NCBI GenBank assembly: GCA_944472155.2
Contig: OX235271.1
Coordinates: 107,521,256-107,585,255 of the forward strand
Reading direction: 5' to 3'
Origin: Trichobilharzia szidati
Lineage: Eukaryota > Platyhelminthes > Trematoda > Strigeidida > Schistosomatidae
Length of the DNA stretch: 64,000 nucleotides
Below are positions 44,624-56,592 of the stretch, in pieces. How positions within the stretch are numbered: the stretch's first letter is position 1; each line of letters begins with the position of its first letter. The position numbers and the translations under genes are program-made. Under the pieces are notes generated by a model. The model was not told the origin of the DNA. It worked only from the letters and a program-made list of their open reading frames with translations, and made no database searches.

Positions 44624-45197
44624 AGCCTGTTGCATTGAGGGGACTAAAAGTGAAACTAAGTCTAATGCAAAATACCTCGGTCTAGTTCTATCTTCCAACC
44701 TTACTTGGACATCTCATATCCTAACGATTTCTAAGAAAGTGTTCTGTCTAGCCCACTACATTAAGAAACTTAGACAATCTGGAATCACCCAAACTCTACT
44801 TTCACAATTTGTCAACTCTCGTATTTTACCTATTCTACTTTACTGCTCCCCGTTAGTCTTTCCTGGGCTACTTAAAAAGGATTATACCATCCTGAGAAAG
44901 ATGTTGAAGGTAGTTAGTAGGACTAGTGGTGTAAAACTCAGTCAGCTCGTCATTACATTCGTAGAAAGGCATCTGAATACATGCGAAAAATGGTCAAAAA
45001 CCATACTCTCCGACCCCCAACGCCCCCTCTATTCCCAACTCTCGCCTTGTGTCTCATCAGGTAGAACCAGAAATCAGTATAAAATAATATATTCTCGTAC
45101 AACCAGGTACAGGAACTCAACGATACCATATTTGGCCAGTGTTCTAAGTGACAGAGACAGTGTTAAGCGTGAAACCTATGACTTGCTTTGTTATTAA
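44571..45197 (+). CDS. CR1-like LINE protein, C-terminal frame
   Basis: Continues the RT in the next frame: NAKYLGLVLSSNLTWTSHI (after residue 30) is the conserved post-RT block, then ILPILLYCSPLVFPGL and LKKDYTILRKMLKVVSRTSG, and a C-terminal end YRNSTIPYLASVL. Together with the upstream frame this is RT plus thumb and C-terminal region. A frameshift separates them, so no full protein can be made. Confidence 0.82.
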   Translation: MTSPLGINEIYKLVSTREACCIEGTKSETKSNAKYLGLVLSSNLTWTSHILTISKKVFCLAHYIKKLRQSGITQTLLSQFVNSRILPILLYCSPLVFPGLLKKDYTILRKMLKVVSRTSGVKLSQLVITFVERHLNTCEKWSKTILSDPQRPLYSQLSPCVSSGRTRNQYKIIYSRTTRYRNSTIPYLASVLSDRDSVKRETYDLLCY

Positions 45198-45349
45198 CAA
45201 CATAATTTTAGGCTCTTTTGTTTCTCTCTTATTTTGCATTCTGTAGTGAACGCCTTCTTAAACATACTTAGCTACCTAAATTATTAACATTGCTTACTTT
45301 TTTGTACCTTACTGTATTCCTTCTTTTGTGTATCTACTGGTTCCGAATA

Positions 45350-45530
45350 TATTATTATTATTGTATCCTTTAATTCCTACAGGAACATAGGGCTTCAGCC
45401 GTGCGTCTCCATTGCGTTCTGTTCTCTGCTAGAGTCTTCACCTGGCTCCATATCTGCCCACACGTTTTCATCTCCTCTTCACATGACCTCCTCCATGTCA
45501 CCCTTGGACGACCTATTAGCACTATGAGTA
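45350..45530 (-). repeat. RTE-type LINE 3' fragment inside the CR1-like 3'UTR
   Basis: Begins with ATTATTATTATTG, then TTAATTCCTACAGGAACAT, CGTGCGTCTCCATTGCGTTC and TCCATGTCACCCTTGGACGA, matching 58952-59130. It is the third level of nesting at this locus. Confidence 0.8.
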
Positions 45531-46137
45531 TTACAAAGTTTTCCTGTAATTAACCATCATGTAATTATTAGTTTTTGTGGTTGTTTTTTCTTATTTTTTA
45601 TTTTTTTCGGCAATATTAACTGACAATCATTGGTTATGAACGCCATTATCACCATCTTAAAATTTTGTATTATGCAGGATTACTCACACTACCACTGCAA
45701 ACTCCACATTAGACCTGACAATAGAAAACAAAACAACCACCCTGAAATGTTATTTTATGATTGTTTAGAGTTGTTTCAACCAAATTAACTGATCTTCTTG
45801 GCGATAAACATTCTTAGATATCATTTCATAACTTCTTGTATGACTATAGCTTTACTGTCACCATGCACAATCATATCATAGCTTCCACTACCCAATACTG
45901 AGATATTATTTTATGTTATTTATTTTCTTTTCTACTTCTTGTTTTTTTCGCATTTTTGAAAATTATTTTTGTGTTTTTTGTTTTTGTTGTTGTTGTCTTT
46001 ATATTTATCTTTTTGAAATACTCCTTTTAAATGTTTGATAAAATTAGATGCAAATATTGTAAATATGTGCTGGAAATTCCACACTGTACCACTAGTACTG
46101 TTTCTGGAATAAAGCAAATTATTATTATTATTATTAG

Positions 46138-46640
46138 AAAGATAAGATCCGGATTTCCAACTCCAATGTGAAGTCAGTGCTACTTTATGCATAAGAGACT
46201 TGGCGCCGCGTCACGATGGGCACTTCGAACAAACTGCAGACCTTCATCAACAGCTGTCTTCGCTTAGTACTAGTCAAGATCAGATGGCCGGCCAGAAAAG
46301 ATCAGCAACAGGGACCTCTGGGAACGAACCAAACCAGCAAGAACCAATTGTGCAACAAATCTGCTGGAAGAAATGGAGGTGGATTGGCCATACTCTGAGA
46401 AAACCGTCAAGTGACATCACAGACCAGGCCATGGCTAGAGTGGAACCCGAACGGGAGACGGCGAGTTGGTCGTCTAAAGGTGACATGGAGGAGATCATAT
46501 AAGGAGGAGACGAAAGCATGTGGGGAGACGTGGAGCTAGATGAAAAGGTTGGCAGAGTATCGAACGCGATGGAGACGTGTGGGTGAAGCCCTATGTTTCT
46601 CTAGGAACTAAAGGGAACCATAATAATAATAGGTTAGCAT
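46138..46640 (+). pseudogene. RTE-type LINE, right half of the split copy
   Basis: Resumes at AAGATAAGATCCGG and encodes, in shifted frames, NVKSVLLYA-like, [34 protein letters not shown], and ends with CCTATGTTTCTCTAGGAAC and AATAATAATA. Standard RTE C-terminus and tail. Confidence 0.82.
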
Positions 46641-47387
46641 TGTGTTGTTGATCGATAGCAAGATGTTACATAATCATAACTATGAGTTGTGACGTTGATA
46701 AATCGTCTTCTGTCATCCCTTGTGTAGGCGAGAATAATCTGAAAGCCATTAGGTAGACAACACGCCAAACATTAGAAGTCATAACAGTTCATCTCAACTT
46801 GCCGGAAATGTCTATGACCACTACTCATATTCCTATCCTGAACCAATTTGTAAACACTAGAGGTAATTCTTACTGAATAAGAAAACAACATTAACTCTGT
46901 TTGTATACGTGCCTCTATCCTTTAATCTTTCAATCACATATACATCTGAATTGTTCATCTTTTTTTGTCTATATATATTTGTAGAAAAAATCTCTCTACT
47001 TCCTTAGAATAAATCCGTTAGTCTTTTTCTGCATTTATTTTCAAGCTGACGTGTAAACAAAATCGTACACGCCAATTTCTCTTCCCTTGTTTTCGTTAAG
47101 TGTATTCATATGAGCTTGATAATCAGACTAAACAAAAAATTCATTTTAAATATTTATCACAGTTTTTCAATACAGCTTTATTCACTATAATTTATATTCA
47201 TCTATTCTACATAAAACTCAAATTTTCACATTATTATTATTATTATTCACCTCAGTGGATTTGGCTTTAACGAATTGATGCAGTTAAAACGCTTTACTTT
47301 TGTTTTTGTAAGTCTTTAAGTCATATGATGGTAGATTTCGTTATTAACTGTCATCACTTAGAGAACAGTACTAGATAGTTGTTTCTG
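46641..47387. other. No gene recognised
   Basis: AT-rich spacer with an ATT microsatellite at 47224-47247. Confidence 0.5.
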
Positions 47388-47549
47388 ATTGGACACTAGT
47401 AACTAGTGTAATGTGTCAAGTCCTTTCTTTGTTGCAGACTGAATTCTATCAGTCAGGTATTTGAAATGTGGCCAGCATTCTAGGTAGCTCGCCACCACGG
47501 TGCACATTGGTTTGATGATATTGGATAGTTGGAGGCAATCGGCAGGAAG

Positions 47550-47592
47550 CCATGGACCTAGGTTTTGTGCTAGTTGGCACTCATCAGCAAGG
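47550..47592 (-). ncRNA. Hammerhead ribozyme with one broken residue (SINE2)
   Basis: Stem I CCTTG/CATGG with one mismatch, perfect core CTGATGA, stem II GTGC/GCAC, loop CTAG and GTC. The catalytic GAAA reads AAAA: the invariant G, proposed general base, is lost. Predicted inactive. Confidence 0.8.
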
Positions 47593-47858
47593 CGTATCTG
47601 CAACCTTGAAGGAACTCATGTCCCGTCTGAGATTCGAACCCGTATCATCCAGTGGTGTAGTCAGAGACGATACCACTGAGCTATTCGGGCTCGCAGCTGA
47701 CCGCCTGTAGTACTGTAGTGGATATTTTGACTGGACACTAGTAACTAGTGTGACGTGTGTAGTTCTTTCTTTGGTGCAGACTGAATTCTATCAGTCAGGT
47801 TTGCAATGGGGCCACCATTCCAGGTAGCTCGCCATCACGGTGCACGGTTGCAGATACG

Positions 47859-47900
47859 CCTTGCTGATGAGTGCAGACTAGCACGAAACGTAGGTCCAAG
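47859..47900 (+). ncRNA. Hammerhead ribozyme, complete consensus (SINE2)
   Basis: Stem I CCTTG pairs with CAAG(C), core CTGATGA exact, stem II GTGC/GCAC around AGACTA, GAAAC, two-pair stem III with loop GTAG, GTC. All invariant residues present. Predicted to cleave after GTC at 47896. Confidence 0.87.
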
Positions 47901-47940
47901 CCTTCCTGCTGATTGCCTCCAATTATCTAATATCATAGTT

Positions 47941-49794
47941 GTTTCTGTCTAGTTTAGAACTGTTGCGGTGCATAGTCACAATCTGACTACTGGTTATTAT
48001 TAGGAGCTTCAGATTATTGAGACGAGCGCATGAATTCATCAAATTTGTAAATTTGCAATATAGTGCTGTCATTATCTGTTATCCAACATTAGACTCAGTA
48101 GAGTCCATCCATCACCGATTTTTATGAGAATTTTAGAGAATCACTCTCTAGGTTAGCCATTAGCCAGTGAATGATCCTGCAACTAAGATTGGTTCGTGGT
48201 GAAACGTGCCATGATAACAATCTACTTCGAGGGGAAAAACAATGAAATCTATGTGTCACTCTATGTCTCAGTAGTGACCAGCTGCTAGATGAATTTCGTG
48301 AATTCTTAGTGGAAAACCACGACCAACTGAATCCCCCACTCCGTGTTCAGACCTTTATTTATGGATCAATTGAAACCCTGCCAAAGTCATTTTGGGGAAA
48401 ATTGGAAACATTTATTTCCCGATACGAATTTAAAACAAGCAATAAAGGTTAATAAAGCAGGATTTAATGAATTCATCAAATTTCGGTAGAACTCGTCAGC
48501 TGAATACTCTACATACACGGATATATACTTTTGAAATTACATTGGGAGATATAGGATTGATAAGTAAATAAACTACATTGAATTTGTCATGCAGAAAGAC
48601 AGGTGCGAATGTTTTTCCAGGTCATGTTCAATTAGATAAGGGGAGAGAGAGTATGGGAGATCAAAATTAAGATAAATTGCATGACGCTTCAATTACATCA
48701 CTTAGATAAACAATTAGACATTAGAGAATTTAACAAGAATTGCAACCAGAGGGATGTCAATAGTAATAGTTATAATAACAATAATAATAGTGTTGAAGTG
48801 AGTTAAGATAATGCTACTGATAAAGGATAGTTGTAAATGAATCAAGAATAGTAATAATGAGAATAATAATAGTAATAATAAAATTGTCAACATGGACAAA
48901 ATCTATTTCTAGAATTTCCTTTATAGTGACTCATATACTTGGTGGATGGATTTCAATCAACAAATGTAGAAGAACAAACAGTTACTTTATTTAACATTCA
49001 GAGACTAATCAACCCAATTGTCTTTTCATTAGAAGATTTCAAATAGAACTAGTTCAGGAACAATAGTGAAAATTCATTGTGAGCACTGTTCATTTTTTCC
49101 TATCCTATCATAATGTGTAGAAGATACCACAGAAATCGTTTTATTAGTAGTGTTGTAGACTGAATGAATAAAATATATTGTACAAAATACTCTAAATTCT
49201 TTGTATCAATAGCAGAACAGTAGCTTTAACGGCGTGACTGCAGGAAAATCATATATTAAATGCATTATATAGGTACTAACAGTTAGAAATTGATCGAAAC
49301 CGACTTAGTTAACGATAAACAGTTGTGTAGATTATTTTGAAATCTCAAAAGTCGTCTTTATTTGCATTATTTTGGTACATTTTATTCATTCTATATATAT
49401 ATTCCGTTTTAGGTAATTGATTTACGAGCATATACTACAGTCTTTAGTCGCAGGAGAATCTTGGTCATCATTACAGGAATAAATGAATCCATTTGTGAAG
49501 GTGACACGGCGATCGTTAGTAAAAATGCCATAATAGGTGCTAAGTATGGAATTGGTAACGTGTTTCCATCAGTTATACTGATCAACTTACCAGTTATGAG
49601 ATCATTATAAAATTTTCTTCATGATTTAAATTGGAACAACCGCTGTATCGACAAAATGATACTTGGGTGCTTAAATAAGATGGATAAATTAGAAATGTGA
49701 TCTGTCCTAATCTAGTATAATAATTAATTGGTAACACTGTCCAAAGAGACTTTAAGCTTTGCTTCATAATAAGAGATTTTTAGGTTTGTAAAGA
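47941..49794. other. No gene recognised
   Basis: AT-rich DNA with AAT/ATA-rich simple sequence at 48760-48885 (plus AATAATAATAG runs). No coding domain seen. Confidence 0.45.
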
Positions 49795-49990
49795 TTTTGA
49801 TAAATTCCCAGGTAGATCTCAGTATCGGCTGACAACAGTTCGAAAATCACTGAAAAACCAGGGAGAAGTGGACAGTTGTTTCACCCTGGTTTGGAAATCT
49901 TCACCAGTGTGCATGAACAAGCCCGCCAGGAGTCTAATCCAAGACGAGATTATCAGCGGAACCTGTTGAAGACTGAACCACTGAGATTAA
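49795..49990 (-). repeat. SINE1 copy l, diverged, with hammerhead relic
   Basis: Minus: tail CACTGAAAAACCAGGGAG, hammerhead relic 49865-49909 (core GTGAAGA, GAAAC kept, GTC kept), then a decayed tRNA-like part. Confidence 0.55.
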
Positions 49991-50055
49991 ATCCACCTCA
50001 TGAATGATAACCTCTGTAAACTCACATTTTAAGTTTAAATTATTCAAATTCATAA

Positions 50056-50514
50056 AAACTCAAACTCAATATCTCTGAAATAACAGCTAGAATACTGAAA
50101 CCGTTTGATATAGATATAGCACACAAGCCAGTAAAATCGCTTAATTCGATATTATGCAAACCGAAAGATCCAACAGAAAAAGGGGATAAAATTAATACCA
50201 TTTGCAAAATAAATTGTATGAACTGCAACAAGCATTACATCGGCCAAAGTGGGTGTCCCCTCCGAATTAGAATCCAGGAACACAAATCAGCCGTGAAAAG
50301 ACACAATATATATTCTTTAGTATCAATGCATTTAGACAATTATGGACATCAATTTGATTGGGATGATGTCAAAATCTTAGACAGAGGAAACACCAAAAGT
50401 GCCAGGAAATTCCTAGAAGCCTGGTACTCAAACGAATATGCAATTAACAAACACGTTAATATAGACCAAATATACCAACTAATAAAAAGTAAATCAGGTG
50501 ACCATAAAGTTTAA
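50056..50514 (+). pseudogene. PLE GIY-YIG endonuclease, C-terminal fragment (third lineage)
   Basis: Open from 50056 (after a stop at 50053) to 50511, with no start of its own. Reads PFDIDIAHKPVKSLNSIL, then CKINCMNCNKHYIGQSGCPL: Cys pairs and HYIGQ of the GIY-YIG core, RIRIQEHKSA with the conserved helix, HLDNYGHQFDWDDVKIL and FLEAWYSNEYAINKH, the Glu-containing helix. It differs from the lineages at 41276 and 24640. No RT is attached, so it is a truncated copy, though with an intact nuclease frame. Confidence 0.85.
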
Positions 50515-51340
50515 AATCCAAGTCAATAGAAAATGGTCAATACATATGTAAAGATGGTTACCAGGAGACGCAATTACATCACTCATGAAGAAATTTAAAT
50601 CATTTCACTTTATGCTAAATATGCGCTGAAGATGTTTTCCAGAAGGACGATGAAAGCTCCGCAACTAAACCAACCAGCTCAGAGAACACTATTAATTGCA
50701 AATCATCCACCTGAGCTACAAATCTTCTCTATTATTTCAAAATATTAAATTAGGCTTATTCCTGAAAACAAGATGGATGCCCCTCAAGTTCTAATTACAG
50801 GTCATGGCTGGTAGGGTTCTCTGTGTTAGGAGTGAAACAGATGTTCATTCACACCACTGGTTGGCAGTGGCGTATATCATACCTGTGACTTTCCAACATC
50901 ATGAAGAAATCTACATTGAAATTAATGAAATAATAGAAGTGTATTTTGAAATTATTTATCATAGTAATAAAAAATACTAAAAACTGTACACTAAAACTGA
51001 ACACAACATTCAATATACATTAGGTTTTGGCGACATCGTTTCTGCAATATTGTCTCCTACTAAGTAAAAATATTTCGCTTAGTTTTACCTACCTCAGTTA
51101 GCTTAAAAGCTTGGCGACTTTAGTCTACACAAATAGTCAAGTTAGTTATCTTATGTTTCCTAAAAATTATTTAATAAAGCGATAAAAGAATTCGTTTAGT
51201 AATTAGTTCTGTTGAATATTTATTCAACAAAACTATTTGCCTTCATTACAAATTCCATTCAAAGCATTTTGTTACTTCACAATGAACGAGGAAATTTGAA
51301 AGGATTACTTAATTTATGTGAGTTAGCTTAAAGGCAATGT
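50515..51340. other. No gene recognised
   Basis: Probably the 3'UTR of the PLE above, then AT-rich spacer. Confidence 0.4.
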
Positions 51341-51344
51341 TTGG

Positions 51345-51500
51345 CCGTCGGAAGCGATCATTAGGAAGCATAAGACCTTAGTTTTGTGCTTACTGTATTC
51401 CTTAGGCAATTAATGTCCTGTCGGACATTCGAATCCGCATCACCCAGTGCTCTGGTTAGAAGAGTTACCACTGAACTATTCAGACAGCAAACGACTGCTG
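51345..51500 (-). repeat. SINE2, old copy with decayed hammerhead
   Basis: Minus: GAATAGTTCAGTGGTAAC (A box), decayed B box (GCGGATTCGAATGTC), then a ribozyme region reduced to AAGCACAAAACTAAGGTC. Older than the other SINE2 copies. Confidence 0.6.
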
Positions 51501-51909
51501 TTATGATTCAGTTAGTACTAAGGACTACTTACATGACAGTGGTTGCTTCCTACTAACCGATCAATGTACCATTTCATATACACTGGTAATGTCTAAAATA
51601 TATTTCATCTAAATTAATAAGTCTATCTTGCGTGATATCTTCCAGCTTCATATGTACAAGCATACACTGAAAGTAATACTAATTCAGAGATTTAAAACTT
51701 TTATGGTTACCTTGGACTGAGTTTTGCTTAGCCCTATTGTCAGCATGGACTACTTTCAGATTTATTGATCTTGTGATCTTCAGTGCAGTTCATTGATTAA
51801 ACCAAAAAAATACTACAACTAGTCCTTATCTAAGGTACGAGGCTACAATATGTAGATGAAAATAAATTCATCATAAGGGTGATGTAATTTTTTGTTGATA
51901 TTAAAGTAT

Positions 51910-52112
51910 TTGTGCATTGGTGGCACAGCGATTAGGACTGTCTCCGACCATGCACATGGTCCGGGGTTCGATCCCCTGCCGACGCACACCTGATATCAGT
52001 GGTCGGCCTGCAAAACTTGGGCTACCAATATCGCATGCTGGAAATTCCATACTCGTACCAAAAATACGGTGTGGAATCAAGCTATAATCAAAATTAAATT
52101 AAATTAAAATTA
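51910..52112 (+). repeat. SINE3 copy a (tRNA-like head, CR1-like tail)
   Basis: Head GGTGGCACAGCGATTAGGAC, T-arm-like CGGGGTTCGATCCCCTG, then ATCAGTGGTCGGCCTGCAA and the 3' end TGCTGGAAATTCCATACTCG, GTGTGGAATCAAGC. The 3' end equals the tail of the CR1-like LINE (46075-46135). Confidence 0.75.
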
Positions 52113-55100
52113 TTTTCTAACTTGTATTAGTTACGCAAAAGTAAATTTTAAAAATCTTACGCTTGATAGGTGATGTGTAATTATGCGCAACAATGTTTCA
52201 TCTTATCTATACGACTACAATTCTACTTGGCCTATCTGATTTCATTTGTATCCTCTAGTTTGTAAACTAATTAATGAAGTTTTAATTCAAATGTGTCTCA
52301 TCATTCACATATATTTTAGCTTAGAATAGGCGTAACAGTACATGGAGTTGATTCCTTGAGTGCTTCCCAAGAGAATTGAGAACTTCAGTTACAATAACAG
52401 CCTTAGTTATTTTAAGACGTTCACTAATAGTCTGAAAAAGGTGATTATATAGCATATCCCTATTCTGAAGTGAAGTAACCTGCTTTATCTTTTGCGTATT
52501 TTAGTGGTTTAGTTGATTCGAGCCAGGTCTAGTTTGCTTTGTTTGGCCCAGACAGATGCAGTTTACGTGATTTAGTTGTTTATTTGACTTTTGTTGGATG
52601 GACTTATATAAGAATCGTTGTTCGATCTTGTTCCTAAATATGGATGCATTGTTTGTGTAGCAGGACGCTTATATATGTATTTCGTGCAATGGTTATTTGG
52701 TATACCAACTGCATATCGCGTACATTTTGGTGACTGGCCTTTTGATAATTTCTTTGCAGTCTGTACTCGGCTGTAAATTTTTCGGTCAACCAACGAATTC
52801 GTGCTTCTTCAATTTTGTGTGGTGTTTTGGCTGCTAAAAATCAATGGAATCCATAGGTTTAAGTAAAAAATAATGTCCATATTTGGGCGGAAATGAAGTT
52901 ATGTTTTACTAACACTTGCAGTATTCGCTAATTTCTCTCAAAAATTTTAACTAATGTAAGCGTACACTAAAACATCTTTTAATACTTTGTTGCATTTGAA
53001 TTACTTAAATATTATTGTGATTAGGCAAGTAAAGACATCTGACGAGTACGTCATTTTGTTGTTTAATCATTGTTTTTACCTTCATGAGCTCCTCAATTTT
53101 TGCTATTATCCTGAAACTTCATTGTGTGAGCTTGTACAACGATAATTCGCAGGATTATCTTGAAATCATAAAGACGTAGTGTCCAGTCTTTTTGAGCGTT
53201 ATGGATGTAAGGTTTAGAAACAGTTGCCATATCCAATTGTATCAGGAATATTGACTGACATAATCGCACACTAATATAACTTCTAGTACTTCCTATCACA
53301 ATAACTCATTAATTATTATACTAATAGTAATATCTATGAACACATCCTATGAAATCTTGTTTTCTTTTTCTAGCTACTCACTAATTTCGGCGACTTCATG
53401 GGGTTCGTTGCTGAAGAAAGTGGTTTCCAGCTTCATTGATTTTGTATTCTATGTTAAGTCACTAATAAATGTATTCTTTATTCTTCATGTGGATATTCTA
53501 CTTGATAATACCAAATACTAACTTTTGTGAATATTGTGAGCTACAGAGTTTGGAAGATTAGGATCAATTCTTATATTGAGTAGTACATTTAGAAGAGATA
53601 TTTGCCTTTAATCTTATTGTCGTCAATATGCAGCTCACTTTTGCTGTCGCAACAAATTTGTTAGCAGTAATTATTGTTAGTACGTACATGTCAAAAGGAT
53701 GGTATATAACGAAGAATATTACTGTAGAAGTCAAGAATTAGAACTGTCCGTTAAAGTTGAAACATATGTGTACGTCGGAGAGAAGTGATATTTTGAAAAT
53801 TAATACATCAAATAAGTGATAAAGCTATTAACATCGTTTATATGCAAACAGTTAAAGATATGTATATCTATATTTAAAAGTGATGTTAACTTGTTAATAG
53901 TTTAAGGGATTTTTTTATTAATGGAAACAAAGATGGGACAGTGAAAGTGAATACACGGATAAGGAACATCAGCTGGTCAATATACTTAAGTTTTTTGAGC
54001 AAAACACTCGGCCAAATTATTTCGAAGACAAGAGTAGAACAGTCTCCTGAAACTACTACGTTAGCGAGTAGCTAAATGCTTTTTTTGAGTGGCGACGGAA
54101 AGTAAAAGGCACGTTGCTAGGTTATGATTCAAATGAATTAGAATAAGTGTATCCACATACTAGTTTACACAATCCTGTCTTTTGAATAACTTAGCGACGT
54201 GACGTTCACTTTCAGTTTTGAATTACTAAGTAAAGGTGGGCATCCCTAGAATTTTCTTGATAAAATGATAACCTTGTCACCAAAGAAAGTAAATATTTTC
54301 ACATCTCTAAGACAATATTTAGATTACCAAAGCGTTTGGAGTTTTTCTTCCTACTACCACAACACCGGCTGACTCACCATTTAAAGTCACAGAGTAAAAC
54401 TACATCTGCCGAAGACAGTGTGCTCCTGATTTCTAGATGTCGTAGTGTACCGTGAAGGAAGAACTATATCCATAGGTCTATAAGGTTAGACGCATGACAC
54501 TAATTCAAAACTAACTGTTTACGGTTCACACACACTACGTTACAATCTGTTCCTCTAATCAAGCCAACCAATGTGACGCCAATTAAGACTAGAGAAGGAA
54601 GGCCACTGGTTTGAGGAAGATCCATTTAAAGTGTTCCTTAAAATCATGTACATTCTGTAATTATAGGCAAACTAGGAGACCCTCCAAGTTACTACACGTA
54701 CACGAAAAATAAGTGAGTTTGAAAAGGAGAGTCGATTGAAAGAAATGCCTTCTTGATATGACCCAGAGTTTGCGTGAAATAACACAGCCTATATCTATGT
54801 GAGTGCGTCTATGTAAGGTATTGCATTTCACCAACCTTTAATCTACATGGCTAAGTGGGGCAATTCCATATTTCACAAATGCTCACTTCATAAATTCTAC
54901 TTTTACCTGCAGAAATTTCACAACACAAAGAATACCTTGCCGGCATATGGTGCTGTGTTACATTCAAATTCCTCACTTTACAGGTAAATCACAAGTGCAG
55001 TAATATTTATGTTATCACTTTTAGTTGAAAAAACAATTCGGCTGTGTCTCAGATGTTTCTGATAGGACCAGTTATTGCCAAGTAATGTGTCCTGTGAAAG

Positions 55101-56590
55101 GTCAGTGAGTAAAGCATGCAGGGAGATATTGCAACTTCGCTGACAATTGATTAGAAGCGTTTCACTTATACAAGATGTATACAGTAATGAATGAACTATT
55201 AACTCACTGGGCTCAGCCCTACATTACTCCATAAAATTTCCTTCTTTGGAAATGAAACATGTACATACATCTTGTGTCAGTAACTGCAAATACACATTAA
55301 CGTCTAAATTTCATGCGCCTTCTTTCTCACTACTCCATGTTATAATAGTTTGATAGTTATTTACGAATGCAGTAAAAGTTATTTCATGGACCACGAGTAG
55401 CACTTCGTACTAAGCAGAAGTATGCGCACTAAGTGAAAGTATTTTCGGAAACTATTACGACGAGGTCACCGATTTTCCTTTATATATGCGCACCTATCAA
55501 GGCCAAGAAAAATTGTGACGAATTGTTATCATAAGCATTGTATTTATTATGTAAGGAATGTTATTACAAGCACACTTTACAGCAATATGTCATTGCACCA
55601 TTATCAGTAATATAAGCATACTGATTGTAATGCAATCCAATGTCAATAATTGAAAGATTTCGTACCCAAAACTTTGTGGGAAGTAGATGTGTTTAAAGTC
55701 TGCTTGTAGACAGTATGTATGACGACATCTTATGGAATTTTCACGAAGACTGATAACCTGCGTTGAGGGAGACAAAACTGAAGTAATTAGGAGACACATT
55801 ATAATGCAAGAGATAATCATGTATGATAGGCATTCGACAGGGATAAAAAAAGTTACTCATCTCATTCTGTAGGATACATGCAATTTATACACTCACGTGT
55901 AACTTCTTTCAAAAGTCCTAGTTGATGTTTTTCCTCAAAAACAGTGTGAAACAGACATTGTGTTTATATAAATTCAATAAATGGTGAACAGTTGGCATTA
56001 CGAATGGCGACAATTCTTGGAATTATGCATTATCCTTTTGGCTTCATCGCAACCTTCAGCAATTATCAAATGAACACTTGGCGAACATCATATTCATTCA
56101 GGAAGTGCATAAGATTTAGTGAAACACATTTGTTTTTGGTTTGACTTCAAAGTCCCCAGAGTCAAATGCATTACTACACGGATCTACACAATTCTTTCAC
56201 AACTTCACTTGTATAAGAGAGTGCTGTAAAATCTTCTTTTCATCCTTACTTTACTTAATATAGAGAATCTTGAGAATTGATTCATATATGTTGTTGACTT
56301 TCTCATGGTGAAGACAGGAACAAGGCATTTGTATACGAATAAACTGAGAAATAATGTTTCCCATAACTTCCAAACAACTTGTTCTTATTTCAATTAGGAT
56401 AATAATCTTCTTTCACCTATGAGTCTCACTTATACTTGTGAAGTTGGAATCATACGGAAGTTGAATCTCTACGAAAAATAAAAACCTGTAAAACAACTTC
56501 ACCGTATTGTTACATAGTGTGATCATAGTGCCAATGCTTTGTGTTTTAAAGTAAAAAACAAACTGTGCCGAATATATAAAATACATGAAA
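52113..56590. other. 4.5 kb without recognised genes or repeats
   Basis: I found no coding domain, no splice-joined frames, and no copy of the repeats that fill the rest of the window. It is AT-rich but not low-complexity; frames of 60-76 codons (52572, 53093, 53336, 55590) look random. It may be unique intergenic or intronic DNA. Confidence 0.4.
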
Positions 56591-56592
56591 AA

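Larger units (their letters stand above)
43693..46135 (+). mobile_element. CR1-like LINE inserted into an RTE copy
   Basis: 5'-truncated element: RT region in two overlapping frames (43895-44623 and 44571-45197), then an AT-rich 3'UTR and terminal tail TGCTGGAAATTCCACACTGT, AATAAAGC and ATT repeats. No apurinic endonuclease domain is present. A second RTE fragment lies in its 3'UTR at 45350-45530. Confidence 0.82.
47388..47940 (-). mobile_element. SINE2 multimer with an inverted end and two hammerheads
   Basis: On the minus strand from 47845: 5' module, tRNA-like part (47620-47695), hammerhead 47550-47592, unit end, then a second 5' module (47510 to 47390). The module landmark GGACACTAGTAACTAGTG repeats at 47391 and 47733, a 342-bp period. 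From 47846 to 47940 a plus-oriented hammerhead and unit end are fused to it. Same unit length as at 30901-31313. Confidence 0.8.
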
